The notes beneath the pieces are model-generated. The model ran no database searches and was not told where the DNA came from. It saw nothing but the letters and a program-made list of their open reading frames with translations. From Phycisphaerales bacterium (GTDB lineage Bacteria > Planctomycetota > Phycisphaerae > Phycisphaerales > UBA1924), in the NCBI GenBank assembly GCA_905339235.1, contig CAJPFG010000003.1, positions 124,001 to 188,000 on the forward strand: DNA of 64,000 bases. The letters run 5' to 3'. Made by a program: the position numbers and the translations under genes. Within the stretch, counting starts at the first letter, position 1. Every line of letters begins with the position of its first letter. Of this stretch, positions 8,059-14,607 are shown in pieces.

Positions 8059-9336
8059 TCACCGTCCCAATGTCCTCAGTCTCCTGCAACGGTCGCACAA
8101 GGTGTTCCCCCCTGTTCCGGGTTGTCTGTTCTCCAACTCGATGTTGTTCCCTGTCTCGCAGAATGGACTGTTGTGGTAGACGGTGGAGTACCGGGAGTGC
8201 CACGTGCCCGGGGGCTGCCGAGCCAGATCGTCCATAGCCGACTGCGCGCGAAGTCGGGCCGACTCGTACGTCTGGCTCCGTAACGCCCTCCGCCCCTGCT
8301 CCTCCGCCGTTTCCGCGCGGTTGTACTGGTAGTAAGCGGTTGCCCCCAGTGCGATACACGCAATCCCGAGAACCCACGAGAGAGCCACTGTGTCTGCGGG
8401 CTGGCGCTGGGAGGGACTGCGCTTCGAGTTCGCTCTGATGGACACTGGCGAGCGTACTCGGGAACCCGCGCTCGCGGGGTGGTCCACACTCGTGGAGGGT
8501 GCGGTCTCAAACTGACCGGCCTGGATCTGCGCGCTCTCGGCCGCAAGTCGGGCCCGCTTCTCGGACTCGATCTGCTCCAAACTCGCGAGGTGTTGTGCGC
8601 GGACTTCGGCCGCGTGCATGGCTGCGGCTTCCTTCGCGGCGGCCGCTTCCGCCGCTATCTTGACGCGGCTTGTCTCCAAGCGTTCACGCTCGGCTTGCAG
8701 ACGCGCCTGCTCTGTGTCGGCTCGCTGTTGGGAAATGGCTGCTCGCCGCGCCTCATCTTCTCGCAGAGCGGTTTCGGCTCGAAAGACCCGCGCATTCCAT
8801 GCGAACGCGCCGGACGCAATGTACTGCCACACACCGCACACCGGGCATTGTCGCGGCTCCGCGGCGTTCGCGGGGCCGGTGTAGGCTGACCGGATCGGCC
8901 AACGGCACGACTTGCAGAGACTCCACACTCTCTGCGCCGGTTGAATCCCACGTCGCATCCGATCCAGCATCGAAAGCGGCTTCGAGTGTCGCCAGTCTTC
9001 GATTGGCGGTTCTCCCAAGACAGCGCTCGGGATTTTCTGCGCACGTCGGGCGAGCGTGTTCCGGATGCGATCGTTCCACGCGAAGAATCGCGCCGGTAGG
9101 TATTGGCGTGCTGCGCACGATGGGCACACCATCACCGTCTCTCGCTCGTCGTACTCGCACTCAATACCCCAGTTGCAGACGCGGCATCGAAACCGGATCA
9201 CGTTTGGTGACTGGACAACACACCGCACGCGATCAAAGAGCGACGGCGCGATGCCGTGATCAGGGCCCGCGATCGGAGGCGTCCCGAGCACTGGCGTCCG
9301 GGGGTTGGGGCTACTCGGTCGGTCTGATTCTGGCAT
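8059..9336 (-). CDS. Zinc-ribbon, coiled-coil, membrane-anchored cargo protein
   Basis: A 425-residue protein of unusual build. Two N-terminal four-cysteine zinc ribbons are visible: CRVCNWGIECEYDERE...CPSC, and CKSCRWPIR...CPVCG. A long Ala/Glu/Arg-rich coiled coil follows (about residues 185-265), then a Ser/Pro linker, one membrane span (SWVLGIACIALGATAYY) near residue 330, and a C-terminal cluster VYHNSPFC...GTGGNTLCDRC that could bind a third metal. Topology suggests DNA- or RNA-binding inside and a Cys-rich sensor outside, or the reverse. The ATG at 9336 has GGGGGG upstream. Function unknown; as element cargo it could serve defence or signalling. Confidence 0.75.
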   Translation of the reverse strand: MPESDRPSSPNPRTPVLGTPPIAGPDHGIAPSLFDRVRCVVQSPNVIRFRCRVCNWGIECEYDERETVMVCPSCAARQYLPARFFAWNDRIRNTLARRAQKIPSAVLGEPPIEDWRHSKPLSMLDRMRRGIQPAQRVWSLCKSCRWPIRSAYTGPANAAEPRQCPVCGVWQYIASGAFAWNARVFRAETALREDEARRAAISQQRADTEQARLQAERERLETSRVKIAAEAAAAKEAAAMHAAEVRAQHLASLEQIESEKRARLAAESAQIQAGQFETAPSTSVDHPASAGSRVRSPVSIRANSKRSPSQRQPADTVALSWVLGIACIALGATAYYQYNRAETAEEQGRRALRSQTYESARLRAQSAMDDLARQPPGTWHSRYSTVYHNSPFCETGNNIELENRQPGTGGNTLCDRCRRLRTLGR

Positions 9337-9496
9337 TGCCAACCCCCCTTTGCCCACGGCAGCCTACCGGCGAACGAGATTCGCAGCAACCCGAACCGCC
9401 CCCGTGCGGCTTGTCGGCTCCACGGCCCCGCAATGGCTACATTCCGCGCGACCGGGCGACGGCTCTGCAACCCGTCGCGGCCCGTGGCGGCGCGCT

Positions 9497-9547
9497 GGAC
9501 CACTTCCCCAACACGCTGCCCGGGCCGGACCGGACAGGAAGTGGTCC
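9497..9547 (+). promoter_or_regulatory. Inverted repeat sequestering the ribosome site of the next gene
   Basis: GGACCACTTCC at 9497-9507 and GGAAGTGGTCC at 9537-9547 form a perfect 11-bp stem, extended by T9496-A9548, the A being the start codon. The right arm contains the AGGAAG Shine-Dalgarno. The 29-base loop is GC-rich. This could be an RNA on/off switch or a DNA operator. Confidence 0.6.
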
Positions 9548-10333
9548 ATGCCCAAGCGAAAGAAACCCGTCAACGGGTCGGAACATGAGGAAGCGGAGAT
9601 TCCGCCCGAGGCCAAGGCGAAGCTAGCAGACATCGAGGCGTTCCAAGAATCGCTGAAAGAATGCACGAGCATCGGCGACACGGCGGGGCTCGCTTTGAAC
9701 GTTGAGGTGCAGTGTTTCGACGCCATGTGGAAGGCCGCTGGGGACTACTCCGAACGGACACCCGAGCGAATGCAGAAGGCCGAAGTACCTCTTCGCTGGA
9801 TGAGTCTGCGGCTCGCGTCTGTGCGGGCAATGGCTGAATCGCTCGCAGACGTGAAGATGGTTGCGACCGTTGGGAGCGCATTCGGAGACTACGCCGATGC
9901 GGCCCTAACGCTCGCGAAGGCCCAACTCCACGCCGAACGTGTTTCCAAGGATGGAGGCCTCGCCTTTCGACGCGGTCCATCTCTGGACGCCTTAAAGATG
10001 GCGAGCAAAGCGCATGAGAAGGCTCAACTACGAATCTGGGCGTTGGCTGTGGCTCAAGGTTCTACGACCAATGCAATCGGAGGCAAGCGCGGAGACGCAC
10101 GCCGAAATCCCGAGCCCTTGACGCACCGCGAGAGGGCCGTGCTCGACTATCTCAAGGCGATACCGAGCGGAGAGGGAAGAACTGGAACCAAGATCATCGA
10201 GGCGCTTGCCGCCCTGCGGAAACCGATCTTCATGGACAACAGCACACTCACGAGTGCCGTGATGCCACGGCTCAAGCGGAATCACAACGTCAGGAACCGA
10301 CGGGGAGTTGGATACTACATCGAATCGGAATAG
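9548..10333 (+). CDS. Hypothetical element protein with winged-helix-like C-terminus (261 aa)
   Basis: Charged, helix-rich protein starting MPKRKKPVNGSEHEEAE. Its C-terminal 70 residues (LTHRERAVLDYLKAIPSGEG, GTKIIEALAALRKPIF, STLTSAVMPRLKRNHNV, RRGVGYYIES) have the pattern of a winged helix with a beta-wing. The rest shows long amphipathic helices without a known motif. It is divergent from the zinc-ribbon gene and precedes the 11-bp repeat block. The start is set by AGGAAG eight bases before the ATG. Confidence 0.65.
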   Translation: MPKRKKPVNGSEHEEAEIPPEAKAKLADIEAFQESLKECTSIGDTAGLALNVEVQCFDAMWKAAGDYSERTPERMQKAEVPLRWMSLRLASVRAMAESLADVKMVATVGSAFGDYADAALTLAKAQLHAERVSKDGGLAFRRGPSLDALKMASKAHEKAQLRIWALAVAQGSTTNAIGGKRGDARRNPEPLTHRERAVLDYLKAIPSGEGRTGTKIIEALAALRKPIFMDNSTLTSAVMPRLKRNHNVRNRRGVGYYIESE

Positions 10334-10344
10334 AAGGCCGCATT

Positions 10345-10387
10345 GGCGCTGCATCGGCGCTGCATTGCCGCTACTTTGGCGCTGCAT
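10345..10387 (+). repeat. Four 11-bp direct repeats (iteron-like)
   Basis: The unit GGCGCTGCAT plus one spacer base starts at 10345, 10356 and 10378. A degenerate unit (GCCGCTACTT) occupies 10367, so the period is exactly 11 bp over four units. It lies between the stop of the 261-aa gene and the start of the HTH-primase operon. The spacing of about one helical turn fits iterons or stacked operators. Confidence 0.75.
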
Positions 10388-10407
10388 ACTTCGGGCGGCC
10401 CCCGGCC

Positions 10408-10626
10408 TTGTGTTCGGGCGTGAAACAGAAACCACAACCGTGGCCGCTCCATGCGATGGCGCGCCGTCTCCATGTCTCTCCGAAGTGGCTCCGAGAACAA
10501 GCTGAACGTGGACTGATCCCTGCGCTTGCAGCCGGACGGTCGTTCTTGTTCGACCCGAAGACAGTGGAACAGATCATCATTCGGCGACTGCGGCAGGCGG
10601 CTAGAAAGGCGCAGTCGCATGGCTGA
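10408..10626 (+). CDS. Excisionase-like HTH protein (72 aa)
   Basis: Small basic protein with a MerR/excisionase-type helix-turn-helix: LHAMARRLHVSPKWLREQAERG, read as two helices with the turn at HVSP, followed by a beta segment (GRSFLFDPKTVEQI). It is first in a tight run of five overlapping genes. The GTG at 10408 gives 72 residues and a second GTG at 10423 is possible. Candidate role: recombination directionality factor or repressor acting at the adjacent 11-bp repeats. Confidence 0.65.
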   Translation: MCSGVKQKPQPWPLHAMARRLHVSPKWLREQAERGLIPALAAGRSFLFDPKTVEQIIIRRLRQAARKAQSHG

Positions 10627-10843
10627 ACTCCCCAGCACACCGACCGCCACGTTTGCACCAATCGCATTCCGCCCCGCGAGCGCCGCGCGCGCCGCCGGAG
10701 TGTCGAGGCGCACGCTCGTCGGTTGGATTCGAGACGGAAAACTCCGCGCGATCCGCCCGAGTGTTCGCATGACTCTCATTCTCGCCGACGATCTTCGGGC
10801 CGCGCTCGAAGCGATGCGAGGGAAGGGGACGCGCGATGCCTGA
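10619..10843 (+). CDS. Second excisionase-like HTH protein (74 aa)
   Basis: Begins inside the previous gene (ATGGCTGA overlap of eight bases), showing translational coupling. The core FRPASAARAAGVSRRTLVGWI is a helix-turn-helix with the turn at GVSR, followed by DGKLRAIRPSVRMTLI, the hairpin expected of MerR-like excisionases. Two different small HTH proteins in tandem is a pattern seen in integrative elements that need both repression and excision control. Which is which cannot be told. Confidence 0.65.
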   Translation: MAELPSTPTATFAPIAFRPASAARAAGVSRRTLVGWIRDGKLRAIRPSVRMTLILADDLRAALEAMRGKGTRDA

Positions 10844-11222
10844 CCCTCTCCTGCCCTTCAATGACCCGCGCTCAGCATCACCCGACGCGGGCCCATCGAA
10901 CCAACCACCGAAGCCTAGTCGCTCCCGCCGACGTGTTCGCGTTCGAGAGACTTCGCGCGCGGCCTACCGGGAAATCCTGCCGGTGGCCGGAACCAAGGCC
11001 GCGCAGATCCTGGAGGTGATCGTCGCGAGCGGCGCGGCCGGACTCACGGACGATGAGGGCGAGGCGGCGACGGGGATATGCAGTTCAACCTACACGCCGA
11101 GGCGCGGCGAGTTGGAGAACGACAAGTTGATCTTCGACTCTGGGGCGAAGCGCCGGACACGCGCAGGACGCGAGGCGATTGTCTGGCTAGCCAGTCCACG
11201 AGCGAGGGAGGCGCAGCCATGA
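10836..11222 (+). CDS. Winged-helix protein of the element (128 aa)
   Basis: The N-terminal 40 residues are Pro/Ser/Arg-rich and probably disordered. The C-terminal half (AAQILEVIVASGAAGLTDDEG, STYTPRRGELENDKLIFDSG, KRRTRAGREAIVWL) matches a winged-helix frequently found upstream of phage replication genes, in which R-G-E-L and R-x-G-R are recurrent. It overlaps both neighbours (ATGCCTGA and ATGA). A helper or loader for the primase-polymerase is a reasonable inference. Confidence 0.6.
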   Translation: MPDPLLPFNDPRSASPDAGPSNQPPKPSRSRRRVRVRETSRAAYREILPVAGTKAAQILEVIVASGAAGLTDDEGEAATGICSSTYTPRRGELENDKLIFDSGAKRRTRAGREAIVWLASPRAREAQP

Positions 11223-12418
11223 CGGACAACTCGATTATCGTCGCGGCGCAGGACTACGCGAGGCGGGGGTGGTCCGTGATTCCCATACGGAACAAGAAGA
11301 AACCGGCCGTGAAGACGTGGCAGTCCGCGCAGACCTTCGCGGCGAAGCCGGGCGACGTGGCCGCGTGGTTCGAGCGGGTGCCGAACGTCAGGGGCGTGGG
11401 CATCGTGTTGGGCGCGGTGAGCGGTGATCTGTACGTACGGGACTTTGACGATCCCGGCGCGTACGGGCGCTGGGCCACTGCGCACGCGGACCTGGCCCAG
11501 GCACTGCCCACTGTGAAAACCGGCCGGGGATTCCACGTCTACGGGCGCTGGCACGGGGTCAGGACCGCTGACAAGGGCGACGGCGAACTCCGGGGTGAAG
11601 GGGTGTACGTGGTGGCCCCGCCGAGCCGGAACGATTCCGGGGCCGTCTACGGGTGGCTGGTGCCCCTCGCCGAAGGACTTCCGCCCGAAATCGACCCCGA
11701 GACCGCCGGGCTGGCTCGAAGTTGGCCGGGGGAATCGGCACGCGCCACAGAGAGCATAGAGATAACGGAGAAAACGGAGACGGCGGAGACTCCCGAGACC
11801 ACCGAGCCAACCGAGAACACAGAGGACGATGAGGCCATAAGGCGGGGGTGGGGTGAAGAAACGCGCACCAAAATCGAATCGGCAATCGCGCGGACCCAAC
11901 CGCCCGGGGGAGGGAAGCGGAACTACCACGTCTTCAAACTCGCGCGGGCGTTGAAGGCGATCCCGGCGCTCGCGTCGATTCTTCCACGGCGGGTCCGAGT
12001 GCTCAGACCCCTCGTGCTCGAATGGCACTCGCGAGCGAGAGACAAGATCATCACGAAGGACTTCGCGATCACCTGGGGCGACTTCGCCCACGCATGGGAG
12101 AACGTGCGGTATCCCGAAGGGCAGGACGTGATGAGCGAGGCGCTGCTCGTGGCGGAATCGGCCCCCCCACCAGTTTGGGCGGCGGAGTACTCGCCGGAGT
12201 GCAAACTGCTCGCGAGCCTGTGCCGAGAGTTGCAGCGCCGAGCGGGAGACAAACCGTTTTTCCTGTCGTGCGCGAAGGCCGGGGAGTGCGTGGGCGTGGA
12301 CAAGGGGGTAGCGTGCCGATGGCTGCGGGCGTTCGGGGCCGACGGCGTGCTGAACGTCGTGACCAAGGGCACGAACAAGACGGGGCAGGCGACCCGATTC
12401 CGATACTCGGAAGAATGA
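11219..12418 (+). CDS. Bifunctional DNA primase/polymerase (AEP superfamily)
   Basis: A 399-residue archaeo-eukaryotic primase. Residues 1-170 have the Prim-Pol signature: YARRGWSVIPIRNKKKP at the start, the catalytic VRDFDDPGAY near residue 77, TVKTGRGFHVYGR near 101, and GEGVYVVAPPSR near 124. A Thr/Glu linker of about 25 residues follows and then a helical domain with a GVDKGVACRWLRAF HTH-like end. No helicase domain is present, so replication would borrow the host's. Start from the ATGA overlap with the previous gene. It indicates that the excised element replicates, at least briefly. Confidence 0.85.
   Translation: MTDNSIIVAAQDYARRGWSVIPIRNKKKPAVKTWQSAQTFAAKPGDVAAWFERVPNVRGVGIVLGAVSGDLYVRDFDDPGAYGRWATAHADLAQALPTVKTGRGFHVYGRWHGVRTADKGDGELRGEGVYVVAPPSRNDSGAVYGWLVPLAEGLPPEIDPETAGLARSWPGESARATESIEITEKTETAETPETTEPTENTEDDEAIRRGWGEETRTKIESAIARTQPPGGGKRNYHVFKLARALKAIPALASILPRRVRVLRPLVLEWHSRARDKIITKDFAITWGDFAHAWENVRYPEGQDVMSEALLVAESAPPPVWAAEYSPECKLLASLCRELQRRAGDKPFFLSCAKAGECVGVDKGVACRWLRAFGADGVLNVVTKGTNKTGQATRFRYSEE
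11755..11832 (+). repeat. CGGAGA-type low-complexity repeat encoding a Thr/Glu linker
   Basis: Inside the primase gene the words ATAGAGAT, ACGGAGAA, ACGGAGAC, GCGGAGAC, CGAGACC and CCGAGAAC recur about every nine bases. They encode an IEITEKTETAETPET-type linker. The composition resembles the dispersed 9-bp repeat near 18684, 29865 and 30579. Confidence 0.5.
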
Positions 12419-12419
12419 T

Positions 12420-12449
12420 CTTGCACAAATGCAAGTGATCGGGTAGACT
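12420..12449 (+). promoter_or_regulatory. Promoter and operator of the xre-int unit
   Basis: TTGCAC (12421-12426) and TAGACT (12444-12449) are 17 bases apart, a good sigma-70 promoter. The inverted repeat CTTGCA-CAAA-TGCAAG (12420-12435) overlaps the -35 box, as expected for autorepression by the Xre protein. The start codon is only six bases after the -10, so the message is leaderless or nearly so. Confidence 0.65.
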
Positions 12450-12455
12450 GAGGGC

Positions 12456-12668
12456 ATGACGGTGAGCGAACAACTACGGAAAGCGATCGAAGACTGCGGC
12501 CTGAGCCGATTCGAACTGGCCAAGCGCTCGGGCGTGGCCGAGAGCGTGTTGAGCCGATTCGTGGTGAGCGGTCGTGAACTTCGGTCGGGGAACCTTGACC
12601 AGTTGTGCAAGACCTTGGGGCTGCGGTTGGCCCCGGCAAAGCCCGCGAAGCGCGGGAAGGGGCAGTGA
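12456..12668 (+). CDS. Xre-family HTH regulator (70 aa)
   Basis: A single helix-turn-helix of the Cro/CI type: LRKAIEDCGLSRFELAKRSGVAES (read in two parts, the turn at SGVAES), then VLSRFVVSGRELRSGNLDQLCKTLGL. It ends with a basic tail KPAKRGKGQ. The stop is one base before the integrase ATG (TGAG-ATG), so the two genes are coupled. It most likely represses its own promoter through the CTTGCA/TGCAAG operator and so controls the integrase. Confidence 0.85.
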   Translation: MTVSEQLRKAIEDCGLSRFELAKRSGVAESVLSRFVVSGRELRSGNLDQLCKTLGLRLAPAKPAKRGKGQ

Positions 12669-12669
12669 G

Positions 12670-13980
12670 ATGGCAAGCCTGATTGACGACGGCGGAACGT
12701 GGCGCGTGCAGTGGAACGAGGGGGACTCTCGCCGGACGCTGCGCCTAGGCAGGCAGAGCGAGCCGAACGCGCGCAAGATCCACGAGCACACTGAGGAACT
12801 CATCGGCTGCCGGACCAATCGCGTGGGGTGGCGGCCGGAGACGGCGGCGTGGGTCCGAGATATGCCCGACGTACTGCACGCGCGGTTCGTCCACGTCGGG
12901 CTGCTCAAACCGCGCGAGGCCGCGAACGTGGCGACACTCGGGGCGCTGCTCAAGCGGTTCGAGGCTCACGCGACCGTGAAGCCTTCGACCCTCGCGGCCT
13001 ACCGCCAGTCGATTGAGAGCCTCAAGACGTGCTTCGGCGAGACTCGTGAAGTCGCGAGCATCACCCAAGCCGACGCCGACGCATGGCGCAAGACGATTGC
13101 CGAGCCGGTGACGGAGAAGGACAAAGACGGAAAGGAAACCTCGACGCAACTGGCCGGGGCCACGGTCGCGAAGCGCGTGAACGTCGCCAAGACCATCTTC
13201 CGCCGGGCCGTGCGCTGGGGGCTGATTCCCACGAGCCCCTTCGCGGACCTTCGGTCGGGTTCGCAGAGCAACCCCGACCGGGCTCACTACATCTCGCCGA
13301 AGACCATCCGCGCCGTTCTCGCGGCGTGCTCCGACGATCAGTGGCGCGCCGTCGTGGCCCTTGGCAGGTTCGCGGGGCTGCGCGTCCCCTCCGAAATCGT
13401 CGGGTTGACGTGGGCCGACGTGAACTGGCAGCGCCTGCGGTTGACCGTGAGAAGCCCCAAGACTGCCGGACACGAGGGGCACGGGGTGCGAGTGGTCCCC
13501 ATCGGCCCCGAGTTGGCCCCGATCCTGCAAGACCTGTACGACGCGGCCGAGACGGGCATCCCGTGGATCGTGCCGCGCCTGCGGGATGCGAAAGTGAACC
13601 TGAGAACCACGTTCGAGAAGATCATCGCTCGGGCGGGTGAGAAGACCTGGCCGCGACTGTTTCACAATCTGCGGGCGTCGTGCGCCTGCGATTGGGTGGA
13701 GAGATTCCCGAATCACGTCGTGGCATCGTGGCTCGGGCACTCGCCCCTCATCGCCGCGCAGCATTATCTCCAGACCCGCGACGCCCACTTCGACCTTGCA
13801 ACCGGCCTGACAGGCGAGGCGGCGCAAAACGCGGCGCAGCGTGGTCGGAAAGCGACGGGCAGCGATGGGAAGACCCCGAGCGGGCCGAATCGGGAAACCC
13901 CGTCCGAGCCCGCACTTGCGCATTCGTGCGCAAGTGCGGGGCCGTCGTCAGTGGGCGCGGAGGGATTCGAACCCCCGTAG
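12670..13980 (+). CDS. int: Tyrosine recombinase/integrase of the tRNA-Tyr element
   Basis: Phage-type integrase, 436 residues in the integrated state. The N-terminal part is a beta-rich arm-binding domain, then a core-binding SAM-like domain (about 100-215) and the catalytic domain. Catalytic residues are visible: R238 in AGLRVPSEI, a Lys in SPKTAGH, HNLR with H332 and R335, H357 in LGHS, and nucleophile Y366 in QHYLQTRD. The last residues SSVGAEGFEPP are encoded by the tRNA-Tyr 3' end read antisense, and the stop lies within the tRNA. In the excised circle the frame would instead continue from GAEGFE into the tail now at 6756-6951, giving about 498 residues. Confidence 0.93.
   Translation: MASLIDDGGTWRVQWNEGDSRRTLRLGRQSEPNARKIHEHTEELIGCRTNRVGWRPETAAWVRDMPDVLHARFVHVGLLKPREAANVATLGALLKRFEAHATVKPSTLAAYRQSIESLKTCFGETREVASITQADADAWRKTIAEPVTEKDKDGKETSTQLAGATVAKRVNVAKTIFRRAVRWGLIPTSPFADLRSGSQSNPDRAHYISPKTIRAVLAACSDDQWRAVVALGRFAGLRVPSEIVGLTWADVNWQRLRLTVRSPKTAGHEGHGVRVVPIGPELAPILQDLYDAAETGIPWIVPRLRDAKVNLRTTFEKIIARAGEKTWPRLFHNLRASCACDWVERFPNHVVASWLGHSPLIAAQHYLQTRDAHFDLATGLTGEAAQNAAQRGRKATGSDGKTPSGPNRETPSEPALAHSCASAGPSSVGAEGFEPP
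13950..13972. repeat. attR (attB-derived 23-bp copy inside tRNA-Tyr)
   Basis: Right copy of the 23-bp att core. It covers the T-arm and acceptor end of tRNA-Tyr and also the last codons of the integrase on the opposite strand. Confidence 0.9.
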
Positions 13981-14034
13981 GCTTTCGCCAACAGATTTAC
14001 AGTCTGCCCCGTTTGGCCACTCCGGCACACGCCC
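13952..14034 (-). tRNA. tRNA-Tyr (GUA)
   Basis: On the minus strand the 83-base transcript begins GGGCGTG, which pairs with CGCGCCC at the 3' end, followed by discriminator A. The anticodon stem GCAGA/TCTGT holds the loop CTGTAAA with anticodon GTA at 13998-14000 of the plus strand. A long variable arm precedes the GGTTCGAATCC T-loop, as in bacterial tRNA-Tyr. CCA is not encoded. Its 3' end is the integration site of the element to the left. Confidence 0.95.
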
Positions 14035-14112
14035 AGGGACTTCCGCCCGGTTACGGGCGGACGGAAATGTATTCCGACCAAACTCTCCCCGCAAGCCAAA
14101 ACCGCGCCTCGG

Positions 14113-14607
14113 TCACGCCCGCTTGCGGCCCGGCGCCTTCGACACATTCGCGGCCCCTCCCGCCGGGAATCGGGCCTCCGCCGGCCGTTTCCGCGCCGCA
14201 AACACCTCCACGCCCCGCCGTTCGCACAGCGCCCCCACCCGCGCCAGGGCGCCCGCGTCGGCCCCGCTCCGGGCGAATACCTCCACCGCGCCCGAGAGCG
14301 CCTGGTCGGAGATCCACAGCGCCAACGGGCTGACACCGGCCACCGCGGCCAGAGTTTCCAGCAATCGGCGATCCCCCGCCCGCCCGGACCGGCCGCTGAG
14401 TTTCCGAAAGGCAATGTCCTCGGCCGCGCTCCGCTCGTGCCTCTGAATCACTCGGACAACGAACCACACGGCAAGCACCACTCCCGCCGCGCCCACCACC
14501 GTCCAGGTCAGCCACTCCGGCCACGTCACCGGCACCGGCTCATCGCCCGTGATGATCCGCAAAGGCCGGGGCGGCGCCGACGCGAGTTGCAAAGGGCCCG
14601 GTGTCAT
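14113..14607 (-). CDS. Single-span membrane protein, partner of HEAT-repeat protein
   Basis: A 164-residue protein. A Pro-rich N-terminal segment precedes one membrane span (LTWTVVGAAGVVLAVWFVV, residues about 35-53), then a cytosolic domain with RRLLETLAAVAGVSPLALWIS and a Lys/Arg-rich end. The start overlaps the stop of the upstream HEAT gene as ATGA, so the two are co-expressed. No known family is recognised. Confidence 0.75.
   Translation of the reverse strand: MTPGPLQLASAPPRPLRIITGDEPVPVTWPEWLTWTVVGAAGVVLAVWFVVRVIQRHERSAAEDIAFRKLSGRSGRAGDRRLLETLAAVAGVSPLALWISDQALSGAVEVFARSGADAGALARVGALCERRGVEVFAARKRPAEARFPAGGAANVSKAPGRKRA

Larger units (their letters stand above)
6735..13972 (+). mobile_element. 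7.2-kb integrative element in the 3' end of tRNA-Tyr
   Basis: A 23-bp sequence covering the T-arm and acceptor end of tRNA-Tyr is present at 13950-13972, as part of the intact tRNA gene, and exactly at 6735-6757, where no tRNA follows. The DNA between carries a tyrosine integrase abutting the right copy, an Xre regulator, a primase-polymerase, excisionase-like HTH proteins and unknown cargo. This is the layout of a site-specific integrative element. No conjugation, capsid or terminase gene is seen, so it is either a satellite or a mobilised island. Excision would leave 6678-6734 joined to the tRNA. Confidence 0.9.
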
